This document shows positions 23,064-31,271 of a stretch of DNA of 39,939 nucleotides, piece after piece; position 1 is the first letter of the stretch; the number at the start of each line of letters is the position of its first letter. The notes beneath the pieces are model-generated. The model worked only from the letters and a program-made list of their open reading frames with translations, did no database searches and had not been told where the DNA came from. Origin of the DNA: an uncultured Oscillospiraceae bacterium (lineage in GTDB: Bacteria; Bacillota; Clostridia; Oscillospirales; Oscillospiraceae); contig CAKUAM010000012.1 of NCBI GenBank assembly GCA_934636305.1, positions 1 to 39,939 on the forward strand, in the 5' to 3' direction. The position numbers and the translations under genes were made by a program.

Positions 23064-23825
23064 ATGTCGCTTGTCGCATATTATCTGCAGTATTTATCCG
23101 AGATCTGCGAGGGCACGCGCCAGCCGCCGGCGGGCATTGAGCTCACAGAGCAGGACGATCTGAAAAAGGCCATGCAGCTGCAGTCGCAGATTGCGGCGAT
23201 GGGGATTGCACAATTCGTGCGCGCCTGCGCGGCGCAGGACGGGACAGAAATTCCGCAGCAGGAGTATGACTCGTTCCGTCCGGAGGAGCTGAACGAGGCG
23301 GTTGCCCAGCTGGCAGCCTCTGCGCAGCAGGAACAGGCGCCGGAACCGGAGCAGTCCGCACCGGCGGAGCCGGTCAGAACCGAGACGCGCGATATCTTTG
23401 AGGTGTTCCTCGACAGCGTCTGCCTCGATGAAAAGCTGATGATCTATCTGATTGATATCCTCAAGCGGCACGCGGAAGCTGAATTTGAAACGCTTTCCCA
23501 TGCGGCGGCGCGCACGATTCTCAAGATGGATGATTTCCTTGCCTGGCTCGGCAACAAGGAGCTGCTGGCAGGGGAGCAGGAGCAGGCCTGCGCGGCTATT
23601 ATGGACAGCTGCCTGCAGCGGCTCGAGCGCGAGGGAGAGCTGGAGCTGATTGCGGCGCTTCTGTCCGGCGATGAGACGACCTTCAAAATCCTGCGCACGC
23701 AGGCACCGGAGCTGGTGCACCTGCCGGATGCAACGTATGAATGGTTCTGCAGGAATTATCTGGACTGCTATTATCCGGTGCGGTTCATTCTTCGCCATCA
23801 GGGAATCGAGTTCCCACAGGCATAA
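23064..23825 (+). CDS. Protein of unknown function, mostly helical
   Basis: I do not recognise this 253-residue protein. It has no signal peptide or membrane helix, so it is probably cytoplasmic. Residues 1-90 look helical (SLVAYYLQYLSEICEGTRQ). A low-complexity linker rich in Q, E, P and A (about residues 91-112) follows. The second helical region has a repeated acidic character (IFEVFLDSVCLDEKLMIYL). The C-terminus contains aromatic-rich YEWFCRNYLDCYYPVRF. It is the first gene of an operon with a pyrophosphatase (12 bases downstream) and a histidine phosphatase, with its own promoter. A scaffold or regulatory role is possible but nothing in the sequence shows it. Confidence 0.85.
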   Translation: MSLVAYYLQYLSEICEGTRQPPAGIELTEQDDLKKAMQLQSQIAAMGIAQFVRACAAQDGTEIPQQEYDSFRPEELNEAVAQLAASAQQEQAPEPEQSAPAEPVRTETRDIFEVFLDSVCLDEKLMIYLIDILKRHAEAEFETLSHAAARTILKMDDFLAWLGNKELLAGEQEQACAAIMDSCLQRLEREGELELIAALLSGDETTFKILRTQAPELVHLPDATYEWFCRNYLDCYYPVRFILRHQGIEFPQA

Positions 23826-23837
23826 GGAGGGACACAG

Positions 23838-25454
23838 ATGGAACCGATCTATGTGACCGGGCACCGCAACCCGGATACCGACTCTATTGTCTCGGCTATG
23901 GCGTATGCTGCGCTGCGCAACGCGCTGGGCGACCGGGAATATGTCCCCGCGCGGCTGGGCCATATCTCGGATGAGACAAAGCTTGTGCTTGAACGCTTTG
24001 GCTTTGAGCCACCCGTCCATATCCAGACCATGCGCACGCAGGTGCGCGATCTGGACTTCGATACGCCGCCGGCACTGTCCGGGGCTGTGACGGTCAGCCG
24101 GGCCTGGACGGCGCTGCAGAATAACCGTGCGATCCCGGCAATTCCGGTGACGAATGAAAACGGGGAGCTGTACGGAATGCTCTCGCCGAGTGAAATTGCA
24201 AGCTATGATATGCGCACGCTTTCCGACGCGCGCGTGGATCAGATCCCGGTGTTCAATCTTCTGAGTGTTCTGGACGGCAAAATTCTCAATGAGTCGGGCT
24301 ATCTTGCCGACACAATCAGCGGTGAGGTATCAATCGCCATGCCGCAGCACAACGAAAATCTGCTCTTTGCCGGGCCGGATTCTATTGTGATTGTCGGCGA
24401 ACAGCCGGAGATGGCGCGCCGCGCCATCGAGATGCAGGTCAGCTGTCTGATTGTGTGCCAGGCGGAGCTGCCGGATGAGCTGCGCAGGATCCAGACCAGG
24501 ACCTGTATCATTGCAACGCCATTTGATGCCTACAAGGCGGCGCGGATGGTCTACAATGCCATTGAGGTTGCGCGTGTATGCCGGACGGAGGATCTGGAGG
24601 CGTTCCACCTGACGGATTTTCTGGATGACGTGAAGGAGGTTGTGCTCCGCAGCCGCCACCGCAGCTATCCGATCCTGGATGAAAACGACAAGGTTGTCGG
24701 CACGCTTTCGCGGTATCATCTCATCAAGCCGCGCCGCAAGCGTGTGGTGCTGGTTGACCACAATGAGGCTTCGCAGTCCGTGCCGGGGCTCGATCAGGCG
24801 GAAATTCTGGAGATTATTGACCACCACCGTCTGGCGGATATCCAGACGGGCAGCCCGATCTATTTCCGTAATGAGCCGGTTGGGTCCACCGCGACAATCA
24901 TTTCGGAGATGTATCAGGAGAAGGGACTGATGCCGCCAGCCAAGCTCGCGGGGCTCATTGCTGCGGCCATTGTGGCGGATACGGTCATGTTCAAGTCCCC
25001 GACAGCGACCTATCGGGACCGCCGCATGGCAGACAGAATGGCGCGCATCGCCAATGTTTCGCTTGACGAGCTGGGGCAGGCGATCTTTTCCGCGTCTATT
25101 TCCGATGATAAGCCTGCCGACGCGCTTTTGTTCACGGATTTTAAGGATTTCCACATTGCAGATCACGATTTCGGTGTCAGCCAGGTCACGTGCATCGATT
25201 CTGCGCACATGATGCAGCGCAAGGACGAGTTCCTCTCCATCATGAAAAAGACGATGGACGAGCGCGGCTATACGCTCATGATCCTGATGCTGACGGATGT
25301 GCTGCTGGAGGGCACGCAGCTGCTGTATCTGGGCGACGAGGATATTATTACGCAGGCATTCGGCGTGAAGCTGAAGGAGCATACGTGCTTCCTGCCGGGC
25401 GTTGTTTCGCGGAAAAAGCAGGTCATTCCGTCGCTGACCGCCCTGTGGGGTTAA
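23838..25454 (+). CDS. ppaC: Manganese-dependent inorganic pyrophosphatase with CBS and DRTGG domains
   Basis: Family II (DHH) pyrophosphatase hydrolysing PPi to phosphate, cytoplasmic. Metal-binding residues are visible as GHRNPDTDS (H9, D13, D15) and the DHH triplet at D328-H330. The C-terminal DHHA2 domain covers about 440-538. Between the metal sites, residues about 70-300 carry a CBS pair split by a DRTGG domain, an insert that in related enzymes lets AMP/ADP inhibit and ATP or Ap4A activate. At 538 residues it is the long, nucleotide-regulated form, versus about 310 for the plain enzyme. AAGGAGGGA precedes the ATG. It is the middle gene of the operon. Confidence 0.93.
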   Translation: MEPIYVTGHRNPDTDSIVSAMAYAALRNALGDREYVPARLGHISDETKLVLERFGFEPPVHIQTMRTQVRDLDFDTPPALSGAVTVSRAWTALQNNRAIPAIPVTNENGELYGMLSPSEIASYDMRTLSDARVDQIPVFNLLSVLDGKILNESGYLADTISGEVSIAMPQHNENLLFAGPDSIVIVGEQPEMARRAIEMQVSCLIVCQAELPDELRRIQTRTCIIATPFDAYKAARMVYNAIEVARVCRTEDLEAFHLTDFLDDVKEVVLRSRHRSYPILDENDKVVGTLSRYHLIKPRRKRVVLVDHNEASQSVPGLDQAEILEIIDHHRLADIQTGSPIYFRNEPVGSTATIISEMYQEKGLMPPAKLAGLIAAAIVADTVMFKSPTATYRDRRMADRMARIANVSLDELGQAIFSASISDDKPADALLFTDFKDFHIADHDFGVSQVTCIDSAHMMQRKDEFLSIMKKTMDERGYTLMILMLTDVLLEGTQLLYLGDEDIITQAFGVKLKEHTCFLPGVVSRKKQVIPSLTALWG

Positions 25455-25469
25455 GAAAAGGAGAACGGT

Positions 25470-26177
25470 ATGCGACTGATTTTTATCCGGCATGCAGAGC
25501 CGGACTACGAGCACGATTCGCTCACCGAAAAAGGCTGGCGCGAGGCGCAGCTGCTGGCAGGCCGGACAAGGGACTGGCATGTTGATGATTTTTATGTCTC
25601 TCCGCTTGGCCGTGCGCGCGATACGGCGTCGTTTACCCTGCGCGCACAGAACAAGACGGCGCAGACCATGGACTGGCTGCATGAATTTCAGGGCCAGCTG
25701 CCGGACGGACAGGGCGGCGCGCGCATCTGCTGGGATCTGATGCCGGATCTCTGGACAGCGCAGCCGGAGCTGCTGCAGCCAGTGGGCTGGGAAAACGCTC
25801 CGATTCTGCAGGGCACAAACGTGAAAGCAGAATACGACCGTGCGTGTGCAGGGCTCGACACGCTTCTGGAGCGGTACGGGTATTTCCGCCGCGGCGGATA
25901 CTATGAGAGCCGGCAGGCGAGCGATGCCTGCACCGTTTGCTTCTGCCATCTGGGAATCACGTGCGTTCTGCTGTCCCACATGTGGAATGTATCGCCGTTT
26001 ACCCTGCTGCATGGGCTGTTTCTTGCGCCGTCGTCGGTAACGGTGCTGCAGACGGAGGAGCGACAGCCGGGCATTGCGTATTTCCGCGCGCAGACGATTG
26101 GAAGCACCAGCCATCTGCTGGCTGGCGGAGAGCCGGTGTCCATCTACGGCTCGTTTGCGGAGCCCTTCCAGGGATGA
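25470..26177 (+). CDS. Histidine phosphatase superfamily protein
   Basis: The 235-residue protein starts MRLIFIRHAEPDYEHDSLTEKGW, where R7-H8 is the phosphoacceptor RH motif of the phosphoglycerate mutase-like branch. The second conserved histidine is probably H160 in CFCHLGITC. LGRARDTA is the usual segment with the conserved arginine. The substrate cannot be read; sugar phosphates, nucleotides or phosphoproteins are all possible. Its start is 15 bases after the ppaC stop, preceded by AAAGGAGAA, so it is the third gene of the operon. No clear terminator follows. Confidence 0.88.
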   Translation: MRLIFIRHAEPDYEHDSLTEKGWREAQLLAGRTRDWHVDDFYVSPLGRARDTASFTLRAQNKTAQTMDWLHEFQGQLPDGQGGARICWDLMPDLWTAQPELLQPVGWENAPILQGTNVKAEYDRACAGLDTLLERYGYFRRGGYYESRQASDACTVCFCHLGITCVLLSHMWNVSPFTLLHGLFLAPSSVTVLQTEERQPGIAYFRAQTIGSTSHLLAGGEPVSIYGSFAEPFQG

Positions 26178-26207
26178 TTGGGGACCCAGAAAGCATCAAC
26201 GCGGTTC

Positions 26208-26241
26208 TGTCTCCGACGGCGCGTCAGAAACGGCCACGCCA
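26208..26241 (+). repeat. 34-base intergenic repeat, copy 2
   Basis: Same orientation as 3978-4011 with one difference (G26232). Unlike copy 1, it is not followed by the 15-bp hairpin; CCAGAACGAGCC follows instead. Confidence 0.85.
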
Positions 26242-26321
26242 GAACGAGCCATCGCAGACGATGTCTCTGATCCTCTGTGCCCGTTTCCTCCTTTCTAACC
26301 AGCGACTGTGTCGCTGGTTGG

Positions 26322-26600
26322 TTGCCGGAAAAGATAGGGGAGAAAAGGGCCGCTTGGGAAGCGGATGGTGCATGCTGCATCTGAATTCAGGCAACAGACT
26401 AATTTGAAAGAACTCCTATCGCACCAACACACCTTGCCGGAGTCTGACTACGCGCCGCCCGTCATATCGGAATCAGATTTGATGGCAGTTGCGGTTTCAT
26501 AGATGCAGAAAATCCGTACTGCCAACAAAATTTGTTACGCAGTACGGATTCGCATGGGACTGTCAGGCAATGCGGGAAAGATCCAAGAAAACCGAAGCGG
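26322..26600 (+). repeat. ~280-bp dispersed repeat, copy A
   Basis: The segment aligns along its whole length with 28848-29125 (279 versus 278 bases), about three quarters identical by eye. Conserved blocks include TTGCCGGAAAAGAT, GGTGCATG, CCAACACACCTT, GCGCCGCCCGT, AGTACGGATTCGCAT and AGAAAACCGAA. This copy contains a strong internal inverted repeat, AATCCGTACTGC (26511-26522) and GCAGTACGGATT (26539-26550). Neither copy keeps a shared open frame, so it looks non-coding. Confidence 0.85.
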
Positions 26601-26643
26601 TTTCTGCAATGCAGACCCGACCTGCGGTCTGCATCGCATGCAA

Positions 26644-26676
26644 AAGTGCGGATACAGGACACCTGTATCCGCACTT
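26644..26676 (-). terminator. Terminator hairpin downstream of htpG
   Basis: A perfect 15-bp stem (AAGTGCGGATACAGG, 26644-26658, with its complement at 26662-26676) around a 3-base loop. On the minus strand it starts 15 bases after the htpG stop and is followed by TTTTGC. On the plus strand CTTATCTTTTT follows, so it may work both ways. A similar hairpin ends copy B at 29164-29201. Confidence 0.8.
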
Positions 26677-26690
26677 CTTATCTTTTTGTT

Positions 26691-28589
26691 TCAGCTAATC
26701 AGGCTGCAGACAAGATCTGTGTATTCTCCTGCGTTATCCACCGGCAGATCTGCCATCAGCAGCGCCTGCGTATAGAGAATCTTCACAAGATCCTGCGCCT
26801 TCTTTTCATCCTGTGCGACAGCTACCTGCAGCTTTGCAAAAATCGGATGGTCGGCGTTGAGCTCCAGAATCTTCTCCGCCTTCACACCGGCATTCGGATC
26901 GACACGCTTGAAATATTTCTCCATTTCAAACGTCATTCCCTCTGCCGGAACCACGCTGACCGGATGGCTGCCAAGATTGTCGCTCAGACGAACCTCCTTG
27001 ACCTTGTCGCCCAGGCTGTTCTTGACAAACTCCAGCGTCTGCTTGGCCTTCTCGCTCTTTTCCTCGGCGGCCTTCTTCTCCTCCTCGGTATCAAGGCCCA
27101 GATCTCCGGCTGTCACAGACTTAAATTCCTTCTCCTGGTACTTGCCCAGTGTCTGCGGAACAAAGCCGTCAACCTCGTCGGTCATGAACAGGACGTCAAA
27201 GCCCTTCTGCTGCAGCTTCTCCAGCTGCGGCAGCTGACCTAGCCGCTCACGGCTCTCGCCGTTTGCATAGTAAATATACTTCTGCTGCTCCGGCATGGCC
27301 GCAGCATATTCCTTCAGGGACACGAGCTTCGATTCCTTACTCGACCAGTATAGCAGAAGATCCTGCAGCATGTCCTTCTTCGCGCCATAATCGGCCAGCG
27401 TGCCATATTTGAGCTGCGCGCCGAAGGACTGATAGAATTTCTCGTATTTCTCGCGGTCGCTCTCCATGAGCTTCTGCAGCTCTGCCTTGATCTTCTTCTC
27501 AAGGTTCCCCGCAATGAACTTCAGCTGCCGGTCATGCTGCAGCATCTCACGTGAGATATTGAGGCTCAGATCCTGCGAATCGACGACGCCGCGCACAAAG
27601 CGGAAACAGTCCGGCAGCAAATCTGCACAGTTCTCCATAATCATCACGCCCGAGGAATACAGCTGCAGTCCTTTTTTGAAGTCCTTGGTGTAGAAATCAT
27701 ACGGAGCCTTTGCCGGGATATAGAGCAGCGCCTTATACGTCACTGCGCCTTCGACATTTGCATGAATGACGGCAAGCGGATCCTCAAAGTCAAAGAATCT
27801 CTCCTTATAGAAGGTGTTATATTCCTCGTCGGTGACGTCCTTCTTGTTCTTGTTCCAGATCGGCACCATGGAGTTGAGCGTCTCAACCTCTTTGTACGTC
27901 TCATACTCGGGCTTTTCGCTCTGCTCCGTCCCTTCCTTCATGCGGCTCTTTTCAACCTCCATGCGGATGGGGTAGCGGATATAATCAGAATATTTGCGTA
28001 CCAGCTGCTGCAGCTCCCAGGTTTTGAGGAACCGGGAATACTTCTCATCGTCTGTATCGGCCTTGAGCTGCATGATAACATCTGTACCGGCGTTTTCGCG
28101 CTCGCACGGGGTCATGGTGTAGCCGTCTGCGCCCTCGGATTCCCACTTCCACGCCTCGTCGGAGCCGTATTTCTTCGAAATGACTGTTACCTTATCCGCA
28201 ACCATGAACGCCGAATAGAAGCCGACGCCGAACTGACCGATGATGTCGGTGTCCGCTGCCTTTTCCTTGTCGAGCGTCTGCTTGAACTGCAGGCTGCCGG
28301 AGCGGCAGATGGTACCCAGATTGTTTTCCATTTCATCCTTGTCCATGCCAATGCCGTTGTCGCTGACCGTCAGCGTGCGGGCAGCTTCGTCAGGCTTGAG
28401 CTCGATTTTGAAGTCGCTGCGGCTGAGACCGACCTTTTCATCGGTCAGGGCCTGATACGCCAGCTTGTCAACGGCGTCGGATGCGTTTGATATGATTTCG
28501 CGCAGGAAAATCTCCTGATGCGTATAAATAGAGTTGATCATCAGATCAAGCAGGCGCTTGGATTCCGCCTTAAACTGTTTTTTTGCCAT
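26691..28589 (-). CDS. htpG: Molecular chaperone HtpG (Hsp90)
   Basis: Bacterial Hsp90, an ATP-dependent cytoplasmic chaperone, 632 residues as usual. The N-terminal GHKL ATPase has E31 and N35 (REIISNASDA), DNGIGMDKDE and GQFGVGFYSAFM. The middle domain includes SGVMIMENCADLLPDCFRFVRGVVDSQDLSLNISREMLQ-type sequence, with the conserved arginine of NISRE. The C-terminal dimerisation domain follows, with LVKILYTQALLMADLP. A GTG nine bases upstream (28598) is in frame, but AAGGA (28604-28600) sits only one base from it and 10 bases from the ATG at 28589, so ATG is preferred. A perfect CIRCE operator precedes the gene, so HrcA repression and heat induction are expected. Confidence 0.97.
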   Translation of the reverse strand: MAKKQFKAESKRLLDLMINSIYTHQEIFLREIISNASDAVDKLAYQALTDEKVGLSRSDFKIELKPDEAARTLTVSDNGIGMDKDEMENNLGTICRSGSLQFKQTLDKEKAADTDIIGQFGVGFYSAFMVADKVTVISKKYGSDEAWKWESEGADGYTMTPCERENAGTDVIMQLKADTDDEKYSRFLKTWELQQLVRKYSDYIRYPIRMEVEKSRMKEGTEQSEKPEYETYKEVETLNSMVPIWNKNKKDVTDEEYNTFYKERFFDFEDPLAVIHANVEGAVTYKALLYIPAKAPYDFYTKDFKKGLQLYSSGVMIMENCADLLPDCFRFVRGVVDSQDLSLNISREMLQHDRQLKFIAGNLEKKIKAELQKLMESDREKYEKFYQSFGAQLKYGTLADYGAKKDMLQDLLLYWSSKESKLVSLKEYAAAMPEQQKYIYYANGESRERLGQLPQLEKLQQKGFDVLFMTDEVDGFVPQTLGKYQEKEFKSVTAGDLGLDTEEEKKAAEEKSEKAKQTLEFVKNSLGDKVKEVRLSDNLGSHPVSVVPAEGMTFEMEKYFKRVDPNAGVKAEKILELNADHPIFAKLQVAVAQDEKKAQDLVKILYTQALLMADLPVDNAGEYTDLVCSLIS

Positions 28590-28610
28590 TGTTGTCACGT
28601 CCTTTGCAAA

Positions 28611-28637
28611 TTAGCACTCCTGAATCTCGAGTGCTAA
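28611..28637 (-). promoter_or_regulatory. CIRCE operator (HrcA binding site) of htpG
   Basis: TTAGCACTC-N9-GAGTGCTAA is a perfect 9-9-9 CIRCE inverted repeat, the binding site of the heat-shock repressor HrcA. It overlaps the predicted htpG start site and leader, 22 bases upstream of the ATG. Confidence 0.97.
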
Positions 28638-28641
28638 ATGT

Positions 28642-28669
28642 ATTGTAGCACGTCCTGCTGGTTTTGCAA
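28642..28669 (-). promoter_or_regulatory. Promoter of htpG
   Basis: On the minus strand TTGCAA (28669-28664) and TACAAT (28647-28642) are 16 bases apart, and TGC before TACAAT gives an extended -10. The start site would fall near 28635, inside CIRCE, consistent with repression by blocking the promoter. Confidence 0.8.
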
Positions 28670-28831
28670 GCCCTTTCGTAAAAATTCACAAAGCATTCAC
28701 AAGAAATTTTCCAGCCCTGTCGCTGCAGCCTTGATTTTAATTTAAATACACCAATCGCCAGCGATTACAGTCATGCGCATATACGTCGCCGACCTGTTTT
28801 CCACCTTGTTGACCAGTCCGGTCTCCGGCGG

Positions 28832-28865
28832 CCCCATCTTTTCCGCCTTGCCGGAAAAGATGGGG
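28832..28865. repeat. 14-bp perfect hairpin at the edge of repeat copy B
   Basis: CCCCATCTTTTCCG (28832-28845) pairs with CGGAAAAGATGGGG (28852-28865) around CCTTGC. The right arm is the start of repeat copy B; the left arm lies outside it. Copy A keeps only the right-arm-like sequence (GCCGGAAAAGATAGGGG). Confidence 0.8.
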
Positions 28866-29125
28866 GAGAAAAGGGGCGCTTAGGATGCGTTTGGTGCATG
28901 CCGCATCCGCGTTCAGGCAAGAACCAGATATGATAGAACGCATATCGCCCCAACACACCTTACTGGAGTCTAACTATGCGCCGCCCGTTATATCGGCATC
29001 AAATATGACAGCAGTTACGTTTGAATCGCTGCAGTAAATCCATCTTGCGGATAAGATCTGCCACACAGTACGGATTCGCATCGGTCTATCAGGCAACGCG
29101 GGAAAGATCCCAGAAAACCGAATCG
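28848..29125 (+). repeat. ~280-bp dispersed repeat, copy B
   Basis: Direct-orientation partner of 26322-26600 on the other side of htpG, nearly equal in length and about three quarters identical by eye. Conserved blocks are spread over the whole length, including AACACACCTT, GCGCCGCCCGT, CAGTACGGATTCGCAT and GGGAAAGATCC. The internal inverted repeat seen in copy A is degenerate here. Confidence 0.85.
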
Positions 29126-29163
29126 GCCACAGAGGAAAAGAGACATCGCTTTGATATACGCCA

Positions 29164-29201
29164 AAATCCGGATACAGGCAGAAGCCCGTATCCGGATTTT
29201 T
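29164..29201 (-). terminator. Terminator-like hairpin after the GH-like gene
   Basis: AAAATCCGGATAC and GTATCCGGATTTT pair around a short loop that allows a few extra pairs; A and T runs flank the stem on both sides. It lies just past the stop of the minus-strand gene at 29209, so it probably ends the prmA operon, and it could also work on the plus strand. Confidence 0.8.
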
Positions 29202-29208
29202 ATAAAGC

Positions 29209-30252
29209 CTAGTCGGTGTTGTCACCGCCAAGAAGCGGGCGGATGACGCCGGCGTCGTCAAATCGGGTGTCGTGCGAGGTCGTGACGAATACAAGCTGCG
29301 TGACAGGGTCACTTAAAACCTCGGACATGCTTTGTGTGATGTTCATCACATCGTTGGCACGCTCGGTCGTGATGAACACACGGCTGGCGTACTGCGCAAC
29401 AGAGGCGGTGCTGGTGCCAAGCGCCAGCCGGATGGAGCTGCCGGTCAGATCGGCCTGCAGCTTTTCGGCGCATTCCTCCAGCGCGGCAGTGCGCGTCAGC
29501 GCCTCTGTGTCCCAGCGGACGCTGCTGTCGTCCGGAACGTAGAAGTTGTCAAACAGAACCTCGTCAAAGCCCAGCGTGTCAAGCTCCAGCGCGATGGCGG
29601 ACAGGTAGCTCTGCGCGTCTATGGAGTCCGGCCGCATCCAGTAGCAGCGGCGGCTGTCCATCCAGAGCTCTCCGGAGGTCGTGGTGAGGGCAGCGGAGTA
29701 ATGCTTGCCGATAAAATTCGGGTCAGAGAACGCAGGAACCCGCGCAATCACAACAAGATCAGACCGACCGGTCAGCTCCTGAATGAGCGCGTCGCAGGCG
29801 GAAATATCCGCGTCGGCAGTCTGCGCGCCGTCAATGTCCGTGGAATAATAGAAATTTCCAAGCGGACTTTTGACGTCAATGAGGACAGCGTTGTAATCGT
29901 CCGTCTCATTGAGCGCCTGGCGAACCGTATCGACGCTGTCTGCCAGCATGGTTGTGGAGATATAATAGCCGTGCAGCAGGACGGCAGTGTCCGCCTGCTC
30001 GTCCTGCGTGCCGTCGGAAAAGACTGTCTCAAAGGGATAGTCGGCATCCTCCGGCTGGGATGCGGAAGGGACGTCGCTGCGCGACAGGTGCTGCTGTGTG
30101 TCAAGATACACGCCGTCCGGCGAATAAACGACGAACCGGCCCAGATAGCTGATGCGCGCGGCAATCAGCAGCGCCAGAAGGACGAGCGCGGCAAGCGTAA
30201 TGAGGATGATGCGGCGCAGAAGGCGCTTGTTGCGGTACGAAAAGATACGCAC
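29209..30252 (-). CDS. Membrane-anchored putative glycoside hydrolase (DUF4015-like)
   Basis: The 347-residue protein has a basic N-terminus and one membrane helix (about 14-33, RIILITLAALVLLALLIAAR), so the body is predicted to be outside the membrane. The body resembles the putative glycoside hydrolase family formerly called DUF4015, a TIM-barrel-like group: NAVLIDVKSPLGNFYYSTD, LVVIARVPAFSDPNF, WMDSRRCYWMRPDS and LDTLGFDEVLFDNFYVP occur in the expected order. D and E residues at strand ends could be catalytic, but the substrate is unknown. The start is GTG, with GGGAGGGG six bases upstream. It lies 15 bases after prmA, so the two form an operon. Confidence 0.75.
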   Translation of the reverse strand: MRIFSYRNKRLLRRIILITLAALVLLALLIAARISYLGRFVVYSPDGVYLDTQQHLSRSDVPSASQPEDADYPFETVFSDGTQDEQADTAVLLHGYYISTTMLADSVDTVRQALNETDDYNAVLIDVKSPLGNFYYSTDIDGAQTADADISACDALIQELTGRSDLVVIARVPAFSDPNFIGKHYSAALTTTSGELWMDSRRCYWMRPDSIDAQSYLSAIALELDTLGFDEVLFDNFYVPDDSSVRWDTEALTRTAALEECAEKLQADLTGSSIRLALGTSTASVAQYASRVFITTERANDVMNITQSMSEVLSDPVTQLVFVTTSHDTRFDDAGVIRPLLGGDNTD

Positions 30253-30267
30253 GCGAAACCCCTCCCG

Positions 30268-31242
30268 TTACGCTTCCTGCAGCGCGGCGGTGATACGGCA
30301 CCAGTCCTCCTGCTGCTCGGTTGAGAGAATCTGCAGACCGTTTTTCTCCAGTGCCTGCAGCACCTCGGTAAGACGCGTGTTTAAAATACCGGAGCAGATG
30401 AAAATGCTGTCCTCCTGCATGAATTCCGGCACAACACGGCTCAGCGGGATGATTACGTCAGCGACGATATTGGCAAGGACGACATCATAATGCCCCTTGA
30501 GCGATTCCATCATGGCCTGGTCGCCGATCACGTCGCCGGTGACAGCCGTGAAGCGGTCGGAGAAAATCTGATTGATGGCGGCGTTTTCCCGGGCAATGTC
30601 CTCTGCCTTGGGGTCAATGTCGACGCCTGTGGCGTGCGCGGCGCCAAGAAGGATGGCGGTGATGGAGAGAATGCCGCTGCCGCTGCCAAGATCAAGCACA
30701 TGCTCGCCGCCCTGAATGGCGCGCTCAAGCTCCCGCATGCACATCTGCGTAGACGCGTGCGCGCCGGTGCCGAAGATCATGCCGGGATCCAGAAGAACCT
30801 CCACACGGTGCTCCGGGTTTTCCGGGTGCAGCCATTCCGGCACAACCAGCAGCTTCTGCCCGATGGGCAGGGGCTGATAATACTGCTTCCAGTTGTTTTC
30901 CCAGTCCTCGTCCTTCACGTTTGCCAGCTCAACGGCGAGCGGCCCGAACTCGATGGCGGGGTATTGCGTCCTGAGCGTTTGCAGCTGGTCTTTGAGGTAG
31001 CTGACCGTCTCCGGGGCGGAGGGGCCGTCCTCTAAATAAAGACGGATCTGTGACAGACCCTGCATTTTTTTCTCCAGATCCTCGTCCACGTAGTCCCAAT
31101 ACTGGCGGTTCTGCTCGAGAAATTCATGGAACTGCTCCTGATCGTCAATAATAAAGCTGTCAAAGCCGAGCACGGTCAGCCGGTCACAGACGAGATCGAT
31201 GGCTGCCGGGGCAGTTTTGATGGTGACTTCAATCCACTGCAT
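30268..31242 (-). CDS. prmA: Ribosomal protein L11 methyltransferase
   Basis: SAM-dependent methyltransferase that trimethylates ribosomal protein L11, cytoplasmic. The 324 residues match the family. The N-terminal substrate-recognition domain begins MQWIEVTIKTAPAAIDLV. The linker region is followed by LLDPGMIFGTGAHASTQMC and the SAM motif VLDLGSGSGILSI. VLANIVADVIIPL is the PrmA form of the NPPY-like motif region. GCGGAGGA lies upstream of the ATG. A minus-strand TATAAT at 31277-31272 is a likely -10. The gene leads a two-gene operon with the GH-like gene. Confidence 0.95.
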   Translation of the reverse strand: MQWIEVTIKTAPAAIDLVCDRLTVLGFDSFIIDDQEQFHEFLEQNRQYWDYVDEDLEKKMQGLSQIRLYLEDGPSAPETVSYLKDQLQTLRTQYPAIEFGPLAVELANVKDEDWENNWKQYYQPLPIGQKLLVVPEWLHPENPEHRVEVLLDPGMIFGTGAHASTQMCMRELERAIQGGEHVLDLGSGSGILSITAILLGAAHATGVDIDPKAEDIARENAAINQIFSDRFTAVTGDVIGDQAMMESLKGHYDVVLANIVADVIIPLSRVVPEFMQEDSIFICSGILNTRLTEVLQALEKNGLQILSTEQQEDWCRITAALQEA

Positions 31243-31271
31243 AAGTATCCTCCGCTTGGAAATGTACGATA

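Larger units (their letters stand above)
26178..26690. other. Gene-free stretch between phosphatase and htpG
   Basis: No gene was recognised in these 513 bases. They hold the second copy of the 34-base repeat (26208-26241), a 10-bp hairpin AACCAGCGAC/GTCGCTGGTT (26297-26319), copy A of a ~280-bp repeat (26322-26600) and the htpG terminator hairpin. Small open frames here have no family features and are not called. Confidence 0.7.
28670..29208. other. Gene-free stretch between htpG and the GH-like gene
   Basis: No gene is supported in this stretch. It contains an AT-rich segment near 28680-28750, a 14-bp perfect hairpin (28832-28865), copy B of the ~280-bp repeat (28848-29125) and a terminator-like hairpin (29164-29201). 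The minus-strand open frame 28974-29312 runs across the repeat and into the neighbouring gene, and shows no protein features. Confidence 0.7.

Noticed and set aside
24330..26114. 594-codon minus-strand open frame across ppaC and the phosphatase gene
   Set aside because: It spans two well-supported genes on the other strand and shows no motif.
26462..26674. 70-codon minus-strand open frame in repeat copy A
   Set aside because: It overlaps the htpG terminator and has no supported ribosome binding site, and copy B does not preserve the frame.
26178..29208. Insertion sequence or phage attachment site around htpG
   Set aside because: No transposase, integrase, tRNA or inverted terminal repeat was found; the flanking repeats are direct and non-coding.
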